Assembly (NCBI GenBank): GCA_033398695.1
Contig: CM065804.1
Span: 36,099,501-36,163,500, forward strand
DNA: 64,000 bases
Source: Orobanche coerulescens
Taxonomy: Eukaryota > Streptophyta > Magnoliopsida > Lamiales > Orobanchaceae
Reading direction: 5' to 3'
Shown: one piece after another, positions 43,655 through 54,900 of the stretch
Numbering within the stretch: position 1 is the stretch's first letter
Layout of the letters: every line of letters starts with the position of its first letter
Notes under the pieces: generated by a model
Seen by the model: the letters and a program-made list of their open reading frames with translations, nothing else
Told to the model about the DNA's origin: nothing
The model's database searches: none
Program-made: the position numbers and the translations under genes

Positions 43655-46224
43655 ATGTCCGGAGGAAGATCAGATGTGTATGAATCGGGTAGTACTTCCA
43701 CTGCCGGGGCTTTGACCACCCGGGATGAACCTTCTGCGGAATTTCATGATGACATCGCCGTCGAGGCCATCCGTTCCGAGATTTAGCCCACGGAGATCGA
43801 GGAATTTTTTAATGAGGCTAAGGCGGCGAAGACGGTCGAGGCTGATTGGATCCATTCACTGAAACTGGAGGAGGCGGATGCGACGGCGCACAGGGAGCGG
43901 ACCCTCTTCTCAACTTTAACTTCAATGATTATTCGATCGCCCATCCTTATGAACCTATAAGGAGGACGTTGTTCCGGGTTGCCCGCCGCTCTCCATGGAC
44001 CCTTGTCCAGATCGGGTGCTCGGCGACCAGGAAGGATCTGGACCGCTGGAGGGCGAGGTTCCATGTTCCTTCTGATGTCAGCCTCCATGTGCCTGCCGAG
44101 AACGAGCGAGCCGATCAACCTCCTGAGGGCATGGTCCCCGTCAATGAGGCGATAATGGAGGCTGGACTGCGATTCCCACTGTCGTTCGCTGTCTCCTATC
44201 TGTTGACCGCCTGGAACGTGGCGCCGCTTCAATTGACGCCTAACGCCTGGCTGCAAATCATTTGCACCTTCACTCTGTTTGGCGGCCATCGGTTATATCG
44301 TCTTCCTTCGCCGTTGGAGATGAACCAACTCTTTAAGTTGACGGCTCAAAAGGGCAAAGTCGGCGGCTATCATATCCAAGGTCGCTCGGGCCAGGTGATT
44401 CTTGGAGTCCCAAATAAAGTGAGGGGTGATCCATCAAAGTGGTTCTGGGTCGGCGGTGCTTGGAAATCGGCGACGAGCGACAATCCGACCGACGAGTTGG
44501 ATATTCCCACTGGCGTTCGGGAGAGGAGTCCGAGTAAGGATTTAGACTCTCTCTTTGTTCGGACATTTTCTAAACTGATCTAATTTTGGTCTTCTTTTTG
44601 CAGGTGTCATTGTTCCGGCAGTGGGCGACCTTGCTTTTGACTTTGCGATCGTCTGGGAGAAGATACGGAGTCTTCCTGACGACTGTTTAAATGCCCGCCA
44701 AATTAACAACGAAGCCTGCTGGTTGGCATCTCGACTGTTTCACTACCCTCGGCATCTAAAGGTTCCAGGTACAAACTTTCGCGATATTCTTTGATATGCC
44801 GATTAACTCGACTGAGGAAGATTACTAACTTCGTCATTTGTTTTATTTTGCAGAAGTTCATTTCCCTTGCTTCCCAGAGCCTCCTGCTGCGATTGCCATG
44901 TCTAATCTGGGGGTTATGAACCGTCTCCGCCAAGGGAAAAAGGTGAGCCGAGCTCCTTCTGCTCCGCCGCGACCGACCCCGGAGGCACGACCTCTCCAGG
45001 AACCTGTCTCCGAAGGGCGGGAGCCTCGGGTGGAGGAGCAACTTCGGCTTATCCGTAAGAAACGGAAGACTGTGGAGGCCTCGGCCCCTGTTACTGCAGA
45101 TGAGATATCGATCTCTGTGCCACCGATTTCTGAGATTCCTTTGGCGGAGGGGTCCACGCCATCTTCGGCTTTTCTTCAGTCCATGGCGACTGCTGAGGCC
45201 GAGACTTTGCGTGGCAATCCGTTCTTCGGTCGTGACCCAGAGAAGGTCGAGAGGTAAGCCTGGTCGTTTTGCCAAGTTTTGAAACTTGTGTTGGAGACAC
45301 ACTTAACTCCTTTGTTACTTGTGCAGGATCCGCCATTCTGACCCGAGTTGCTCGCCGATGGTGCTGGACTTTCTGTCGAGCAAAGATCCTCGCGAGGTCA
45401 GGGATATCCCATCTTATGTTGCTTGGGCTACCGCTTCCGTCACGAAGGCCTGGATGACCGATCTGGATGCAATCGCGCGTCGGCGATCTTCTGATGTGAT
45501 GCAGGCTACCATTGCGCTGGCCCTCCAGACGACGACGATGGCTGCCCAGTCCGTGCAGGACTATGAGGGGCGGCCGTCCACTGCCCGTCTCTATGAAGAC
45601 CTCGAAGCCGCATGGAGACAAGTCATTGAATTTGGCGATCGGCTCGTGGCCATGGAGAAGAGCTCTGCGTAGGCGAAAATGCAGGCGAAGCAGGATGTTG
45701 ACCGGGCGCGGTTGGCGACTGACCGGATGCGGGACCAAATGACAGAAGCCCGTAAGTCGCACGCGGCCGCACAGAGGAAGGCCGATTAGCTAAAGGTGAC
45801 CGTCGCCCGTCTGACCAGCGAGCTTGCATCCTCAAAGGAAGGGGAGGCCGCCAAAACTGCCTAGCTTGAGGGCGCTAGCCAAATGGTTGCGGAGTTGAAG
45901 AAAAAGTTGAAGGCGATTGAGGCAAATCCCTTCGTTAACGTGGAGTACGTCAGCAAATTCGCCTATTACATGGCTTATGCTGACGCCATCCGCGCCGCTA
46001 AGAAGGGAGGTCTTGAGGTTGGCCCTTTGGCTGAAAATTTCAAAGCCTATGCGTTGGAGCATCCTCTGCAGCCTGCTTTCACAGTGCCGATCCTCGACCT
46101 TTCCGCGGATCTCGGAATCGACTTGAGCTGGTACCCGCTGCCGGACAACCTTGTTCATCCGGGCACCTCGGAGGATGGGGGTTCGGACCCTGTAGCTGGA
46201 AATGGGATGGGCGCCGATCCTTGA
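43655..46224 (+). pseudogene. Antisense Tat-type gene, PF04195-like, four exons
   Basis: No confirmed biochemical function. The likely start is ATG 43655 (MSGGRSDVYE), with a TAG at 43784-43786 and a frameshift before about 43930. Exon 1 then carries the family core: GLRFPLSFAVSYLLTAWNV, PLQLTPNAWLQI, KVGGYHIQGRSGQ and KWFWVGGAW. Splicing at GT 44534/AG 44603, GT 44769/AG 44853 and GT 45254/AG 45326 keeps phase through all junctions. Exon 2: LAFDFAIVWEKI. Exon 3: a Pro-rich, KKRKT basic stretch (possible nuclear signal). Exon 4: SDPSCSPMVLDFLSSKDP, then a long charged, coiled-coil-like region with TAG stops at 45670, 45787 and 45862, and a FAYYMAYADAIRAAKKGG block before TGA 46222-46224. G+C content is visibly higher than in neighbours. 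Confidence 0.75.
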
Positions 46225-46311
46225 GTCTGCTTTTTCACTTATAATTTTTGTAGCTTTCGTTGTACTTTGGCCTTCGGGCGACCGTGTTTGTATTCGTATT
46301 CCAAGTAATGA

Positions 46312-46317
46312 AATAAA
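46312..46317 (+). terminator. Poly(A) signal of the antisense gene
   Basis: AATAAA about 90 bp after the stop codon, followed by a TTCGCTTTTCTG stretch. Confidence 0.5.
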
Positions 46318-46330
46318 TGTTCGCTTTTCT

Positions 46331-46499
46331 GATTTCTTGCTTGTATGATTGTCTTTCTGAGTCCTTTGCTTAGTGTGCAACAATCCCGTAGCGTACGTAA
46401 CTACCGAAGAATAGCGTACGTAATCCTTAGTCCAGAAGCTGCTGCCCTTATCAACTAATACCATTACGTACATAACACCACTGGTCTAACATACGTAAT
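46331..46499. other. Left flank of A1 with ACGTACGTAA motifs
   Basis: Contains GTAGCGTACGTAAC, ATAGCGTACGTAAT, ATTACGTACATAAC and AACATACGTAAT. The motif series resumes on the other side of the LTR after 47786, so this is interrupted U3-like sequence. It ends with GTAAT, the A1 target duplication. Confidence 0.65.
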
Positions 46500-47785
46500 T
46501 GTTAGGCGCATTTTTATACGTTTATTTATCATGATTTTGTATTCGTTTTGTGAGTAAATCTGCATAAATGAGCTTGTAATGCCCTATTCTTTTATGTTTT
46601 GCAGGAAATTAGAGTCCGGAAGCTAAAACGATGAAAAACGGACGAAAACGGTGAATTTTGGCCTGGGGCCGCGGCACAGGAAGGCACCCAGCGACCCCCT
46701 AGCAATCTGTACTCTGAGCCGCGGCACAGATATAGTGAGCCGCGACCCAGAAGAAAATTTCAGCGCCCAGGTTTTAATCTGCGCCCCGTGAGCCGCGGCA
46801 CAGGTTAAGTGAGCCACGGCACACAGGGCGGTTTTGGTGTACTCCGCGTGGGTTTGGGCCGTTTTGAATCCGGATCTGGACCTAATCACACGGACGCGCT
46901 TTTGAGGCAGAAGAAAGCTATAAATAAATGGCAAAGGTCAGTAAAAAGGGCGGGACTCATCAGAGAATTGATTATCAAGGAACAGAAGCAGAAGACATCA
47001 GGAGCAGAGGGCGGAAGCCAGAAGAACGGAGGGATCCGAGCTCTTCATCTGCGTTTGATTTTAATGCTTTCATTCTTTTATTCTGTATTTTTATCTTTTA
47101 GCATGTCAGGCTAAAACCCTAATCTAGGATTTTGATAAAACCTATGTTTTGACGGATTTGCTTGAGATTATCTATTTAATTCCCTTTTTGTTGAGTTTTC
47201 CCAATCGATTTTAATTCTTTCAATTGTCTGGCCAATAATTGGATTGCTTTAATTACGCAACTCGAATCGGGAGAGGAGAGTTGGTGAGGAACTATTGGTG
47301 AGGACCGTTTTATCTTGTGAGATAGGAATATACTCATAGGAATTACGTGGCCTTTTGGAGATTTTATGCTTTTTGCCTATTGACGAATTAATTCACCTAG
47401 GGATAGAGTGCGTTATTCGCCTTTAGAAAAATCTATTGACCTCGGGAGAGGCGGTAGAGTATATTAGCAATCTTCGCCTTCAATAAATTGGGGAAATCAT
47501 TAACTTCAGATAATCGAGAGTAAATTCAGATAAACCGAGGTGGATTCAGAATCCTAGACTTATTTATCATTTGATTTTCTTTCTTCAAGCAATCCTTTTT
47601 ACTGTTTGATCTTTTATTAATTTTCTTTAGTAATTAATTGCAACCCAAATTTCGATTGTTCAGATAAAATTAGAATACATAAAAATCGGTACTTAGTAAT
47701 TTAGTCCTCGTGGGAACGATACTCACTCATCACTTTATTACTTGTATACGATAACATGCACTTGCGTTCAAGAAAAATCGCAACA
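46500..47785 (+). repeat. Athila-type LTR, structurally a solo LTR
   Basis: TGTTAGGCG...AAAATCGCAACA, 1286 bp, flanked by GTAAT at 46495-46499 and 47786-47790. Matches the 3' LTR 56787-58088, apart from a ~20-bp motif-containing segment and small indels. TATA box CTATAAATA at 46918-46926. GCCGCGGCAC-type motifs lie at 46668-46825. The right neighbour is flank DNA, not the PBS. Confidence 0.9.
46668..46825 (+). repeat. U3 cluster of GCCGCGGCAC motifs (A1)
   Basis: Five copies of a GAGCCGCGGCACAG-like unit with the CCGCGG palindrome core, about 95 bp upstream of the TATA box. The 3' LTR has the cluster at about 56954-57132, with one additional copy. Confidence 0.85.
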
Positions 47786-48887
47786 GTAATCTTCATACTA
47801 TATTAACGTACGTAACACCATACACATAACATACGTTGAACCATCCGTTGACTCACCTGTCCACAACCACGCCAAAAGCTGCCGACCACGGGCCCACTTG
47901 TCGGCCACAGCTTGGATCATGGCTGATTCCTCTCATAACGTACGCAATGCATGATACATAACGTACGCCATGCTTACCAATTTAGCATACGTAAGCCCCT
48001 AAGCTTAGCGTACGTAATGGCTTCTGCACTTAGCCAAATCCAACTATTCCTGCCCGTCTCGACATACTGGATACGCATACACACATACTGAATATATGTA
48101 CTCGCCCCAAAAATATTCTCATACGATACCTATGATATCAAAATTAGAACAATCTGATACACGATATCATTAAATATAACTTTCGACCAATTACGTCAAT
48201 CGTACCAATACGACTGTCTCCGTCTTCAAATTATTTTGTCCATACTGTATAGACACCAAGCTATGCATTATATCTTAGATAAAATAATGCGAAAAATTTA
48301 TACTGAAAATCCGGATATTACAGAGATGATGTGTTGTAAAATTTGGTTGTGTAAATTGGTTGTACATGTAGCATTGTTGATTTTGTGTAGAGAGAATCAA
48401 AAATCTGATTTTGATATTTATCTCTCAAAAGTCTTGAAGATAATATTCAAGAGTTGAATAATCAAAAGGATCAAGAATATATCTTCATATCTTTGAAGGT
48501 TGATTCTTTGATCAAGAAAAGTATTTAGAATACTCATCTAATCTTCATTTTATCTTGTGAGTTTGATCTTTAATAACATATTGAATAAGATTCATAGTTG
48601 TTATTTTAGATCAAAGTTCAAGAACATTTGAATAAAATTCTTGGTGTTCTTGTTCTTACCATAATCAAGAACATACCTATATTCAAATTGATTTAAGTGA
48701 AATTTTTATTGAATCGGAGCTAGCAATCCATTAGACGCTCGGGACTTGTTCGTTGTGTGGGTACCGTAGAGGACGCTAGCTCTTGCAACGTCTCTAGAAG
48801 GCTCGATCGAAAACACGGTACAAGAGGTAACAATCTTGTTCTTCGTACTTTGATAATATATTTGGATCCTCGGAGGGTTTAACATAT
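47786..48887 (+). repeat. A1 flank duplication, copy 1 (1102 bp)
   Basis: Nearly identical to 58089-59190 (same length; I noticed about ten substitutions). It carries six further ACGTACGTAA-type motifs (47806-48025), an ORF of no recognisable family (48236-48457) and TTGTGTGGGTACCGTAGAGG-type sequence reminiscent of retroelement leaders. It is probably part of an older LTR element into which A1 inserted. Confidence 0.9.
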
Positions 48888-48920
48888 AACGTGCACTTGC
48901 GTTCAAGAAAAATCGCAACA
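48886..48920 (+). repeat. Last 35 bp of the A1 5' LTR
   Basis: ATAACGTGCACTTGCGTTCA...CAACA repeats the end of the LTR (47751-47785) with one difference, and is followed directly by the PBS. It is joined to flank copy 1 at a short ATA(T) microhomology. Confidence 0.85.
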
Positions 48921-48926
48921 AGTTTT

Positions 48927-48944
48927 TGGCGCCGTTGCTGGGGA
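48927..48944 (+). other. Primer-binding site of A1 (tRNA-Asp type)
   Basis: TGGCGCCGTTGCTGGGGA, one base from TGGCGCCGTTGCCGGGGA, the site typical of Athila elements. Confidence 0.9.
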
Positions 48945-49062
48945 CTGAAATTTTTACTAATATTGATTTCAGTATTTCTAGTCTTAGTTTGAACATTTTT
49001 TTTATTTATTTTCGTGTATTTTATTTTATTTGTTTTTCCTTTCAGGATATTTCGGGTAGTGC

Positions 49063-51153
49063 ATGAGAAAATTCGGTAACAAAGGCCTACTACCTTTGAA
49101 TACCGAACTCGAGCGCACTCTTCGGAGAAGTAAGAAGAAGAAGGAGAAACGAGAGCTACAGACAACAGTGACCATGTCCGAAAATATCGAAATTCACGGA
49201 GGAGATAACCATGTGCAGCAAGTTCAACCAGCACTAGCACTTCGAGATTATGCTATGCCGCAAATCAACGCGAACTTTTAGGGGATCCGGCCTCCAACAA
49301 TCCAAGCCAACAATTTTGAAATCAAGCCTGCGATTATTCAGATGGTGCAGGCTAGCCATTTTTGTGGATTGCCGAACGATGACCCCAACGCACACATTGC
49401 ATCTTTTCTCGAGATTTGTGACACGTTCAAGAACAATGGTGTCACCGACGATGCTATCCGTTTATGGCTTTTCCCTTTCTCTTTGAGGGACAAAGCCAAA
49501 TTTTGGCTGAATTCTTTACCGCCGGGATCGATCACGACATGGGCAGAATTAGCGCAAGCCTTCCTTGCTAAATTCTTCCCACCTTCAAAGACGGCGAGGT
49601 TACAGAACGAGATCACTACTTTTGGTCAGTATGATATGGAGTCACTTCACGAGGCGTGGGAGCGATACAAAGATTTGCTACGGAGATGCCCACATCACGG
49701 CCTACCGGACTGGCTGCAAATACAGACGTTCTATAATGGATTGAGTGCCTCTACATGCACTCTCGTGGATGCAGCCGCTGGAGGAGCCTTAATGGGGAAA
49801 ACGATGGCTGAAGCACACTCATTGTTGGAAGCTATGGCCGCAAATGCTTATCAATGGCCATCCGAAAGAATAAATCCGAAGCAAGTTATGGAGATATCGA
49901 ATAATGACCCAATTTCTACATTGTCAGCCCAAGTCGCAGCACTAACACAGCAGCTTCAAGCATTTTCGCATGCTCCTTCTCCCGTTACCATTGAATCGTG
50001 CAATTGGTGTAATGGACCCCATCCTAGCGTAGAATGCCAAGTCGGAAACCCTTTCGAGCAACATCCGATGGAGCAAGCTCAATTCGTGGGAAACGGAAAT
50101 CGACAAAATAATCCTTACCCCAGCACTTATAATCAAGGATGGCGAAATCACCAAAATTTGTCGTGGAGGAACGGGCAATCTTTAAAACCTCCACAAGCTC
50201 AATTTGCGCAGCCCCCACAACAGCCCCCTCATTCACCAAAGGTATCCTTGGAAGATGCTCTTGCTCAATTGGCAGCTAACACAAGCCAATTCATGACCCG
50301 CACCGATACTACCCTCCAAAATCATTCTACCTCCATCCGAAACATAGAAACACAAATGGGACAGATTGATAATCTATTGTCCTCTCGGTCTCAAGGTGCA
50401 TTGCCCAGCGCAACCGAAATGAAACCCAAGGAAAACGTGCAAGCAATCGAATTAAGAAGTGGAAAGGAGTTGAAAGAGCAACCTATCAATAACAAAGAGC
50501 AGCCGATTGAGCAAAGTGAGAAAGAGAAGAACGAGGCGCCCAAGCCAAAGGAAGTGTCGACTACTCACCCTACTCCTCAAATTCCATTCCCACAGCATTT
50601 GCATAAGCAAAAACTAGACAAGCAATTTTCGAAGTTCCTCGACGTCTTCAAGAAACTGCATATAAACATTCCATTTGCCGACGCGTTGGAACAAATGCCG
50701 AGTTATGTAAAATTCATGAAAGAAGTTTTGTCAAACAAAAGAAAGCTCGAGGAGTATGAGACAGTTGCATTGACGGAGGAGTGTAGCGCCATTTTGCAAA
50801 AGAAGCTCCCATCTAAATTGAGAGATCCGGGAAGCTTTACCATTCCTTGCATCATTGGAAATTCGTCTTTTGAAAAAGCCCTATGCGATCTCAGTGCCAG
50901 CATAAACCTTATGCCCCTTTCTATATTTAAAAAGCTGGATATTGGGGAAGCCAAGCCGACGATGGTCTCTTTACAATTGGCCGATAGATCCATCAAATAT
51001 CCGAGGGGAGTGATAGAGGACGTCTTAGTCAAAGTTGATAAGTTCATCTTTCCGGCCGATTTCATCGTGCTTGACATGGAGGAGGACCACGACATCCCAA
51101 TTATCTTGGGAAGACCATTTTTAGCAACCGGCCAAACTTTAATCGATGTGTAA
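49063..51153 (+). pseudogene. A1 Gag and protease, one frame with a single early stop
   Basis: ATG 49063 or 49174 (MSENIEI); a TAG at 49279-49281 interrupts before [15 protein letters not shown], after which 603 codons are open. Capsid: [77 protein letters not shown] zinc-finger-like [13 protein letters not shown] follows, then a Gln/Pro-rich linker with [10 protein letters not shown]. Protease: [25 protein letters not shown] (canonical DLGAS, here DLSAS) and [14 protein letters not shown]. The TAA at 51151-51153 falls where the frame should continue (DVxKGKLTLRV). Only two stops in about 2.1 kb. Confidence 0.93.
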
Positions 51154-54100
51154 AAAGGGAAGCTGACTCTACGAGTTCAAGAGGAGCAAGTAACGTTCAA
51201 TATCTTTCGATTCATAAAATATCCGAGTAATGCTGAAAATTGTTTCCAAGTTGACGTCATTGACTCATGTGTGAGTAGAGCATTTTGAGAGAATTATCCA
51301 CCCGATCCATTGGAGTTCGTTTTGATTGGGGCTGTTTCCGAACTCAATGCAGAGCATGCAGCCTACGTACGACACATGGATGCTTCCCCGCCTATTTTCA
51401 TTCGTCAACCATTTGAGGAGCTCGGAAGTTCACCAACTCGACCCATCCCATCAATCGAAAAATCTCCAAAGTTGGGAACTCAATAAGCTTCCATCTCATT
51501 TAAAATATGCATTTTTGGGACCCGACGACTCCCTTCCAGTTATTCTTTCGGCCACCTTAGCGGGGGATCAAGAGGCGAAATTATTGAGAGTTTTGAGGGA
51601 GTACAAATCTGCTCTTGGATGGTCTATTGCGAATATTAAGAGGATCAGCCCGTCAATTTGCATGCACAAGATTTTGATGGAGGAAGACTACAAACCATCC
51701 GTGGAGCATCAACGCCGTTTGAATCCAAACATGAAGGAGGTGGTAAAAGTCGAGGTTTTAAAACTCCTCGACGCAGGTATGATCTTTCCGATTTCCGATA
51801 GCAAGTGGGCAAGTCCGGTCCAAGTTGTGTCAAAGAAGGGTGGGATAACTGTTATTCAAAATGATAATAATGAATTAATTCCCACTCGGATTGTCACGGG
51901 GTGGCGAATGTGCATAGATTATAGGAAATTAAATAAGGCCACTAGAAAAGACCATTTCCCCTTACCTTTTATTGATCAGATGTTAGATAGATTAGCCGGA
52001 CACGATTTCTATTGCTTTCTCGATGGTTATTTGGGGTATAATCAGATTTATATAGCCCCCGAAGATCAAGAGAAAACGACGTTTACATGTCCTTACGGCA
52101 TTTTTGCTTATAGGCGCATGCCTTTTGGATTATGTAATGCTCCGGCTACTTTTCAATGGTGTATGATGGCTATTTTTTCTGACATGGTAGAGCAGTGCAT
52201 TGAGATTTTTATGGATGATTTTTCTGTTTTTGGAAATTCGTTTGACATTTATTTGCAAAATTTGCAGAAAGTTTTAAAAAGATGCGAAGAGACAAATTTG
52301 GTCTTGAACTGGGAGAAGTGTCATTTTATGGTACAGGAGGGTATAGTACTTGGCCATCGAATATCCTCACATGGAATTGAAGTCGACCGGGCGAAAATCG
52401 AAACAATTGAGAAGATGCCTCTGCCTACTTCGGTCAAAGGGATTAGAAGTTTTTTGGGACATGCCGGTTTCTATCGCCGATTTATTAAGGATTTTTCGAA
52501 GATCACGAAGCCATTGTGCAATCTACTCATGAAGGATGTTCCGTTCAATTTTGACAGGTCGTATAAAGAAAGTTTCGATTTATTGAAGAAAGCTCTAAGC
52601 ACGGCACCGGTGATAGTCGCTCCAGACTGGGACCTTCCGTTCGAGTTAATGTATGATGCAAGCGACTTTGCTATTGGGACTGTTTTGGGGCAGAGACGAG
52701 GGAAGGTGTTCCACGTCGTATACTATGCGAGCCGAACACTCGACGACGCCCAAAGAAATTATGCCACAACATAAAAGGAATTGTTAGCGGTGATCTTTGC
52801 ATTTGATAAATTCCGGGCGTATCGACTGGGAATGAAAGTGATAGTGTGGACCGACCATTCAGCAATAAAATACCTTTTGGAAAAGAAGGATGCTAAACCA
52901 AGGCTGATTAGGTGGGTGCTTCTCCTTCAAGAATTCAACTTGGAAATTCGGGACAAGAAGGGGACTGAGAATATAATAGCCGATCACTTTTCACGGTTAG
53001 AGAGTCCCATTGAGAAGGGAGAAAGTCAGCCACAAATCATAGAAACCTTTCCCGACGAGCAGCTCTACAAGTTGGGTTCGAAACACGCACCTTGGTATGC
53101 TGATCTAGTGAATTATTTGGCGAGCAAAACAATTCCAAACGACCTCTCACGCCATCAAAAGAAGAAGCTAATCTCAGATGCTAAGTATTATTTGTGGGAC
53201 GATCCTTTCCTGTTCAAAAGATGCCCTGATCAAATCATTCGCAGATGTATTCCGGATGAGGAAATCCACAGTGTGCTGAACCATTGCCATGCATCACCCT
53301 ACGGTGGACATTTTAGTGGAAATAGAACAGCGGCAAAGGTCTTACAATCGGGGTTCTATTGGCCGTCATTATTCAAGGATGCTCACTTCTTTGTGTCCGC
53401 ATGTGATCGATGTCAACGGATGGGAAACATCTCGAGACGACACGAAATGCCGCTGAACACCATACTTGAAGTTGAATTGTTCGATGTATGGGGGATCGAC
53501 TTCATGGGTCCATTTCCTCCATCAAATAAGAATCTCTATATTTTGGTAGCCGTAGACTATGTCTCAATATGGGTTGAAGCGGTGGCACTACCTACGAATG
53601 GGTCCAATGTCGTAATCAAGTTTATAAAACAACATATTTTCACGCGTTTTGGGGCTCCACGTGCTATTATCAGTGATGGTGGTTCACACTTCGAAAACAA
53701 TTTCCTCGATGCGGTTTTGAGAAAATACGGAGTTACTCATCGTGTTGCTACAGCATACCATCCTCAGACGAGCGGTCAAGTCGAGATATCAAATCGAGAG
53801 CTGAAGTGGATCCTAGAAAAAATGGTCAGCTCGTCTCGAAAAGATTGGTCGTTTAAACTCTATGATGCACTTTGGGCGTACCGTACTGCGTATAAAACAC
53901 CTATCGGGATGTCGCCCTACATATTGGTTTATGGGAAAGGTTTCCATTCGCCAGTAGAGATGGAACATCGTGCTTACTGGGCGATAAAGAAATTAAACTT
54001 CGATCTGAAATCTGCCGGTGAAAAGCGTTGTTTGCAGCTGAACGAGTTTGAAGAAATTCACCATGACGCATACGAAAATGCAAAACTTTATAAGGAGCGG

Positions 54101-54373
54101 ACAAAGATTTGGCATGATAAGCACATCACGCAGAGAGAGTTTGTCCCGGGACAAGAGGTGTTGCTATTTAATTCCCGCTTAAAGTTATTCCCCGGGAAAT
54201 TGCGTTCACGATGGTCGGGACCGTTCACCGTAGTTCAAGTGTTCCCACATGGTGCGGTAGAAGTACAAAAAGATGACCGCAAATTCAAAGTTAATGGACA
54301 ACGGTTAAAGGCCTACTTGGGAAATCCAATAGACACGCAGAAGACGAGTGTCGTCTTATCCACCGCCGGATGA
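51154..54373 (+). pseudogene. A1 Pol: RT, RNase H, integrase; nearly intact
   Basis: 51154-51480 continues the gag frame with a stop near 51286. A frameshift near 51475-51490 enters the pol frame (ELNKLPSHLKYAFLGPDDSLP). RT: WASPVQVVSKKGGITV, RMCIDYRKLNKAT, FCFLDGYLGYNQI-like, RRMPFGLCNAPATFQ, catalytic FMDDFSVFG, GHRISSHGIEVD. RNase H: MYDASDFAIGTVLGQRRGK; TAA 52772-52774 replaces Glu in YATTEKELLAV; then TDHSAIKYL and DHFSRL. Integrase: [14 protein letters not shown]...CDRCQRMG (HHCC), [34 protein letters not shown] (D, D, E). It ends at TGA 54371-54373. One stop and one frameshift in the catalytic part suggest recent activity. Confidence 0.95.
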
Positions 54374-54592
54374 ATGCGAGAAAAAGTCCGGCTGAAGACT
54401 ATAAACTTAGCGCTGCTCGGGAGGCAACCCGAGTATTAGTCGTAGAACTTTTATTTTTTTTTGTGTTTTCTTGCATTTTAGAGTCTTTATTTGCCGTCAT
54501 TTTTCTTTGATCCGTTTATTCCTATCGTTCTTGATGTTTTCGTTTAAAAATTCTGTGCAGGAATCACCCTAGGGGAGGAAATCAATGATGGG

Positions 54593-54900
54593 CCGCGGCA
54601 CAAGAATCATGAGCTGCGGCACACACCAGTTGAAGGGAAAAGGCCAAACAATCTGTACTCTGTGCCGCGGCACGACCTTACTAAGCCGCGGCACATATTC
54701 TTTGAGCCGCGACACACCAAACGCCCAAGAAAAGCCCAAGAGACTGTACCCTGTGCCGCGGAACGGACCAAATAAGCCGCGGCACACTAACACGATGAGC
54801 CGCGGCACGCGTAGATTGAGCCGCGGCACCCGGTGGCATCACAAAAAGCCCCATGCCGACTGTACTATGGGCCGCGACTCACTTATGTTGTGCCGCGGCC
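54593..54900 (+). repeat. Second cluster of GCCGCGGCAC motifs (A1 3' region)
   Basis: About ten copies of GAGCCGCGGCAC/GTGCCGCGGCAC-like motifs, including the 12-bp palindrome GTGCCGCGGCAC. Same motif as in the A1 U3, but outside the LTR. Confidence 0.85.

Larger units (their letters stand above)
42094..46330 (-). mobile_element. T1: Tat-like gypsy remnant (LTR plus antisense gene)
   Basis: The minus strand has, from right to left, a purine tract (43140-43130), an LTR (43129-42094) with TATA box (42590), and an end abutting C1. To the right, on the opposite strand, lies a spliced gene with a PF04195-like domain. Extra antisense ORFs next to the 3' LTR are known in plant Tat-lineage gypsy elements, so this fits the 3' end of such an element in minus orientation. 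No gag-pol is present; the element is truncated to the right. Lineage is an inference from this layout. Confidence 0.55.

Noticed and set aside
42755..43855. Several short minus-strand frames within and beside the T1 LTR
   Set aside because: They lie across LTR/U3 sequence or antisense to the spliced gene and show no domain.
43783..46473. Long minus-strand frames (168, 199, 223 and 213 codons) opposite the antisense gene
   Set aside because: Shadows of a GC-rich coding strand; the plus strand has the recognisable domain and consistent splice sites.
48236..48457. 73-codon frame, repeated at 58539-58760
   Set aside because: Present twice only because the flank is duplicated; no recognisable domain, and codon content looks random.
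46500..48920. Alternative: a single 2.4-kb Athila LTR with an internal repeat
   Set aside because: GTAAT target copies flank 46500-47785 and 56787 onwards uses the same right flank; the 3' copy lacks the terminal 35 bp after the flank, which a normal LTR would have.
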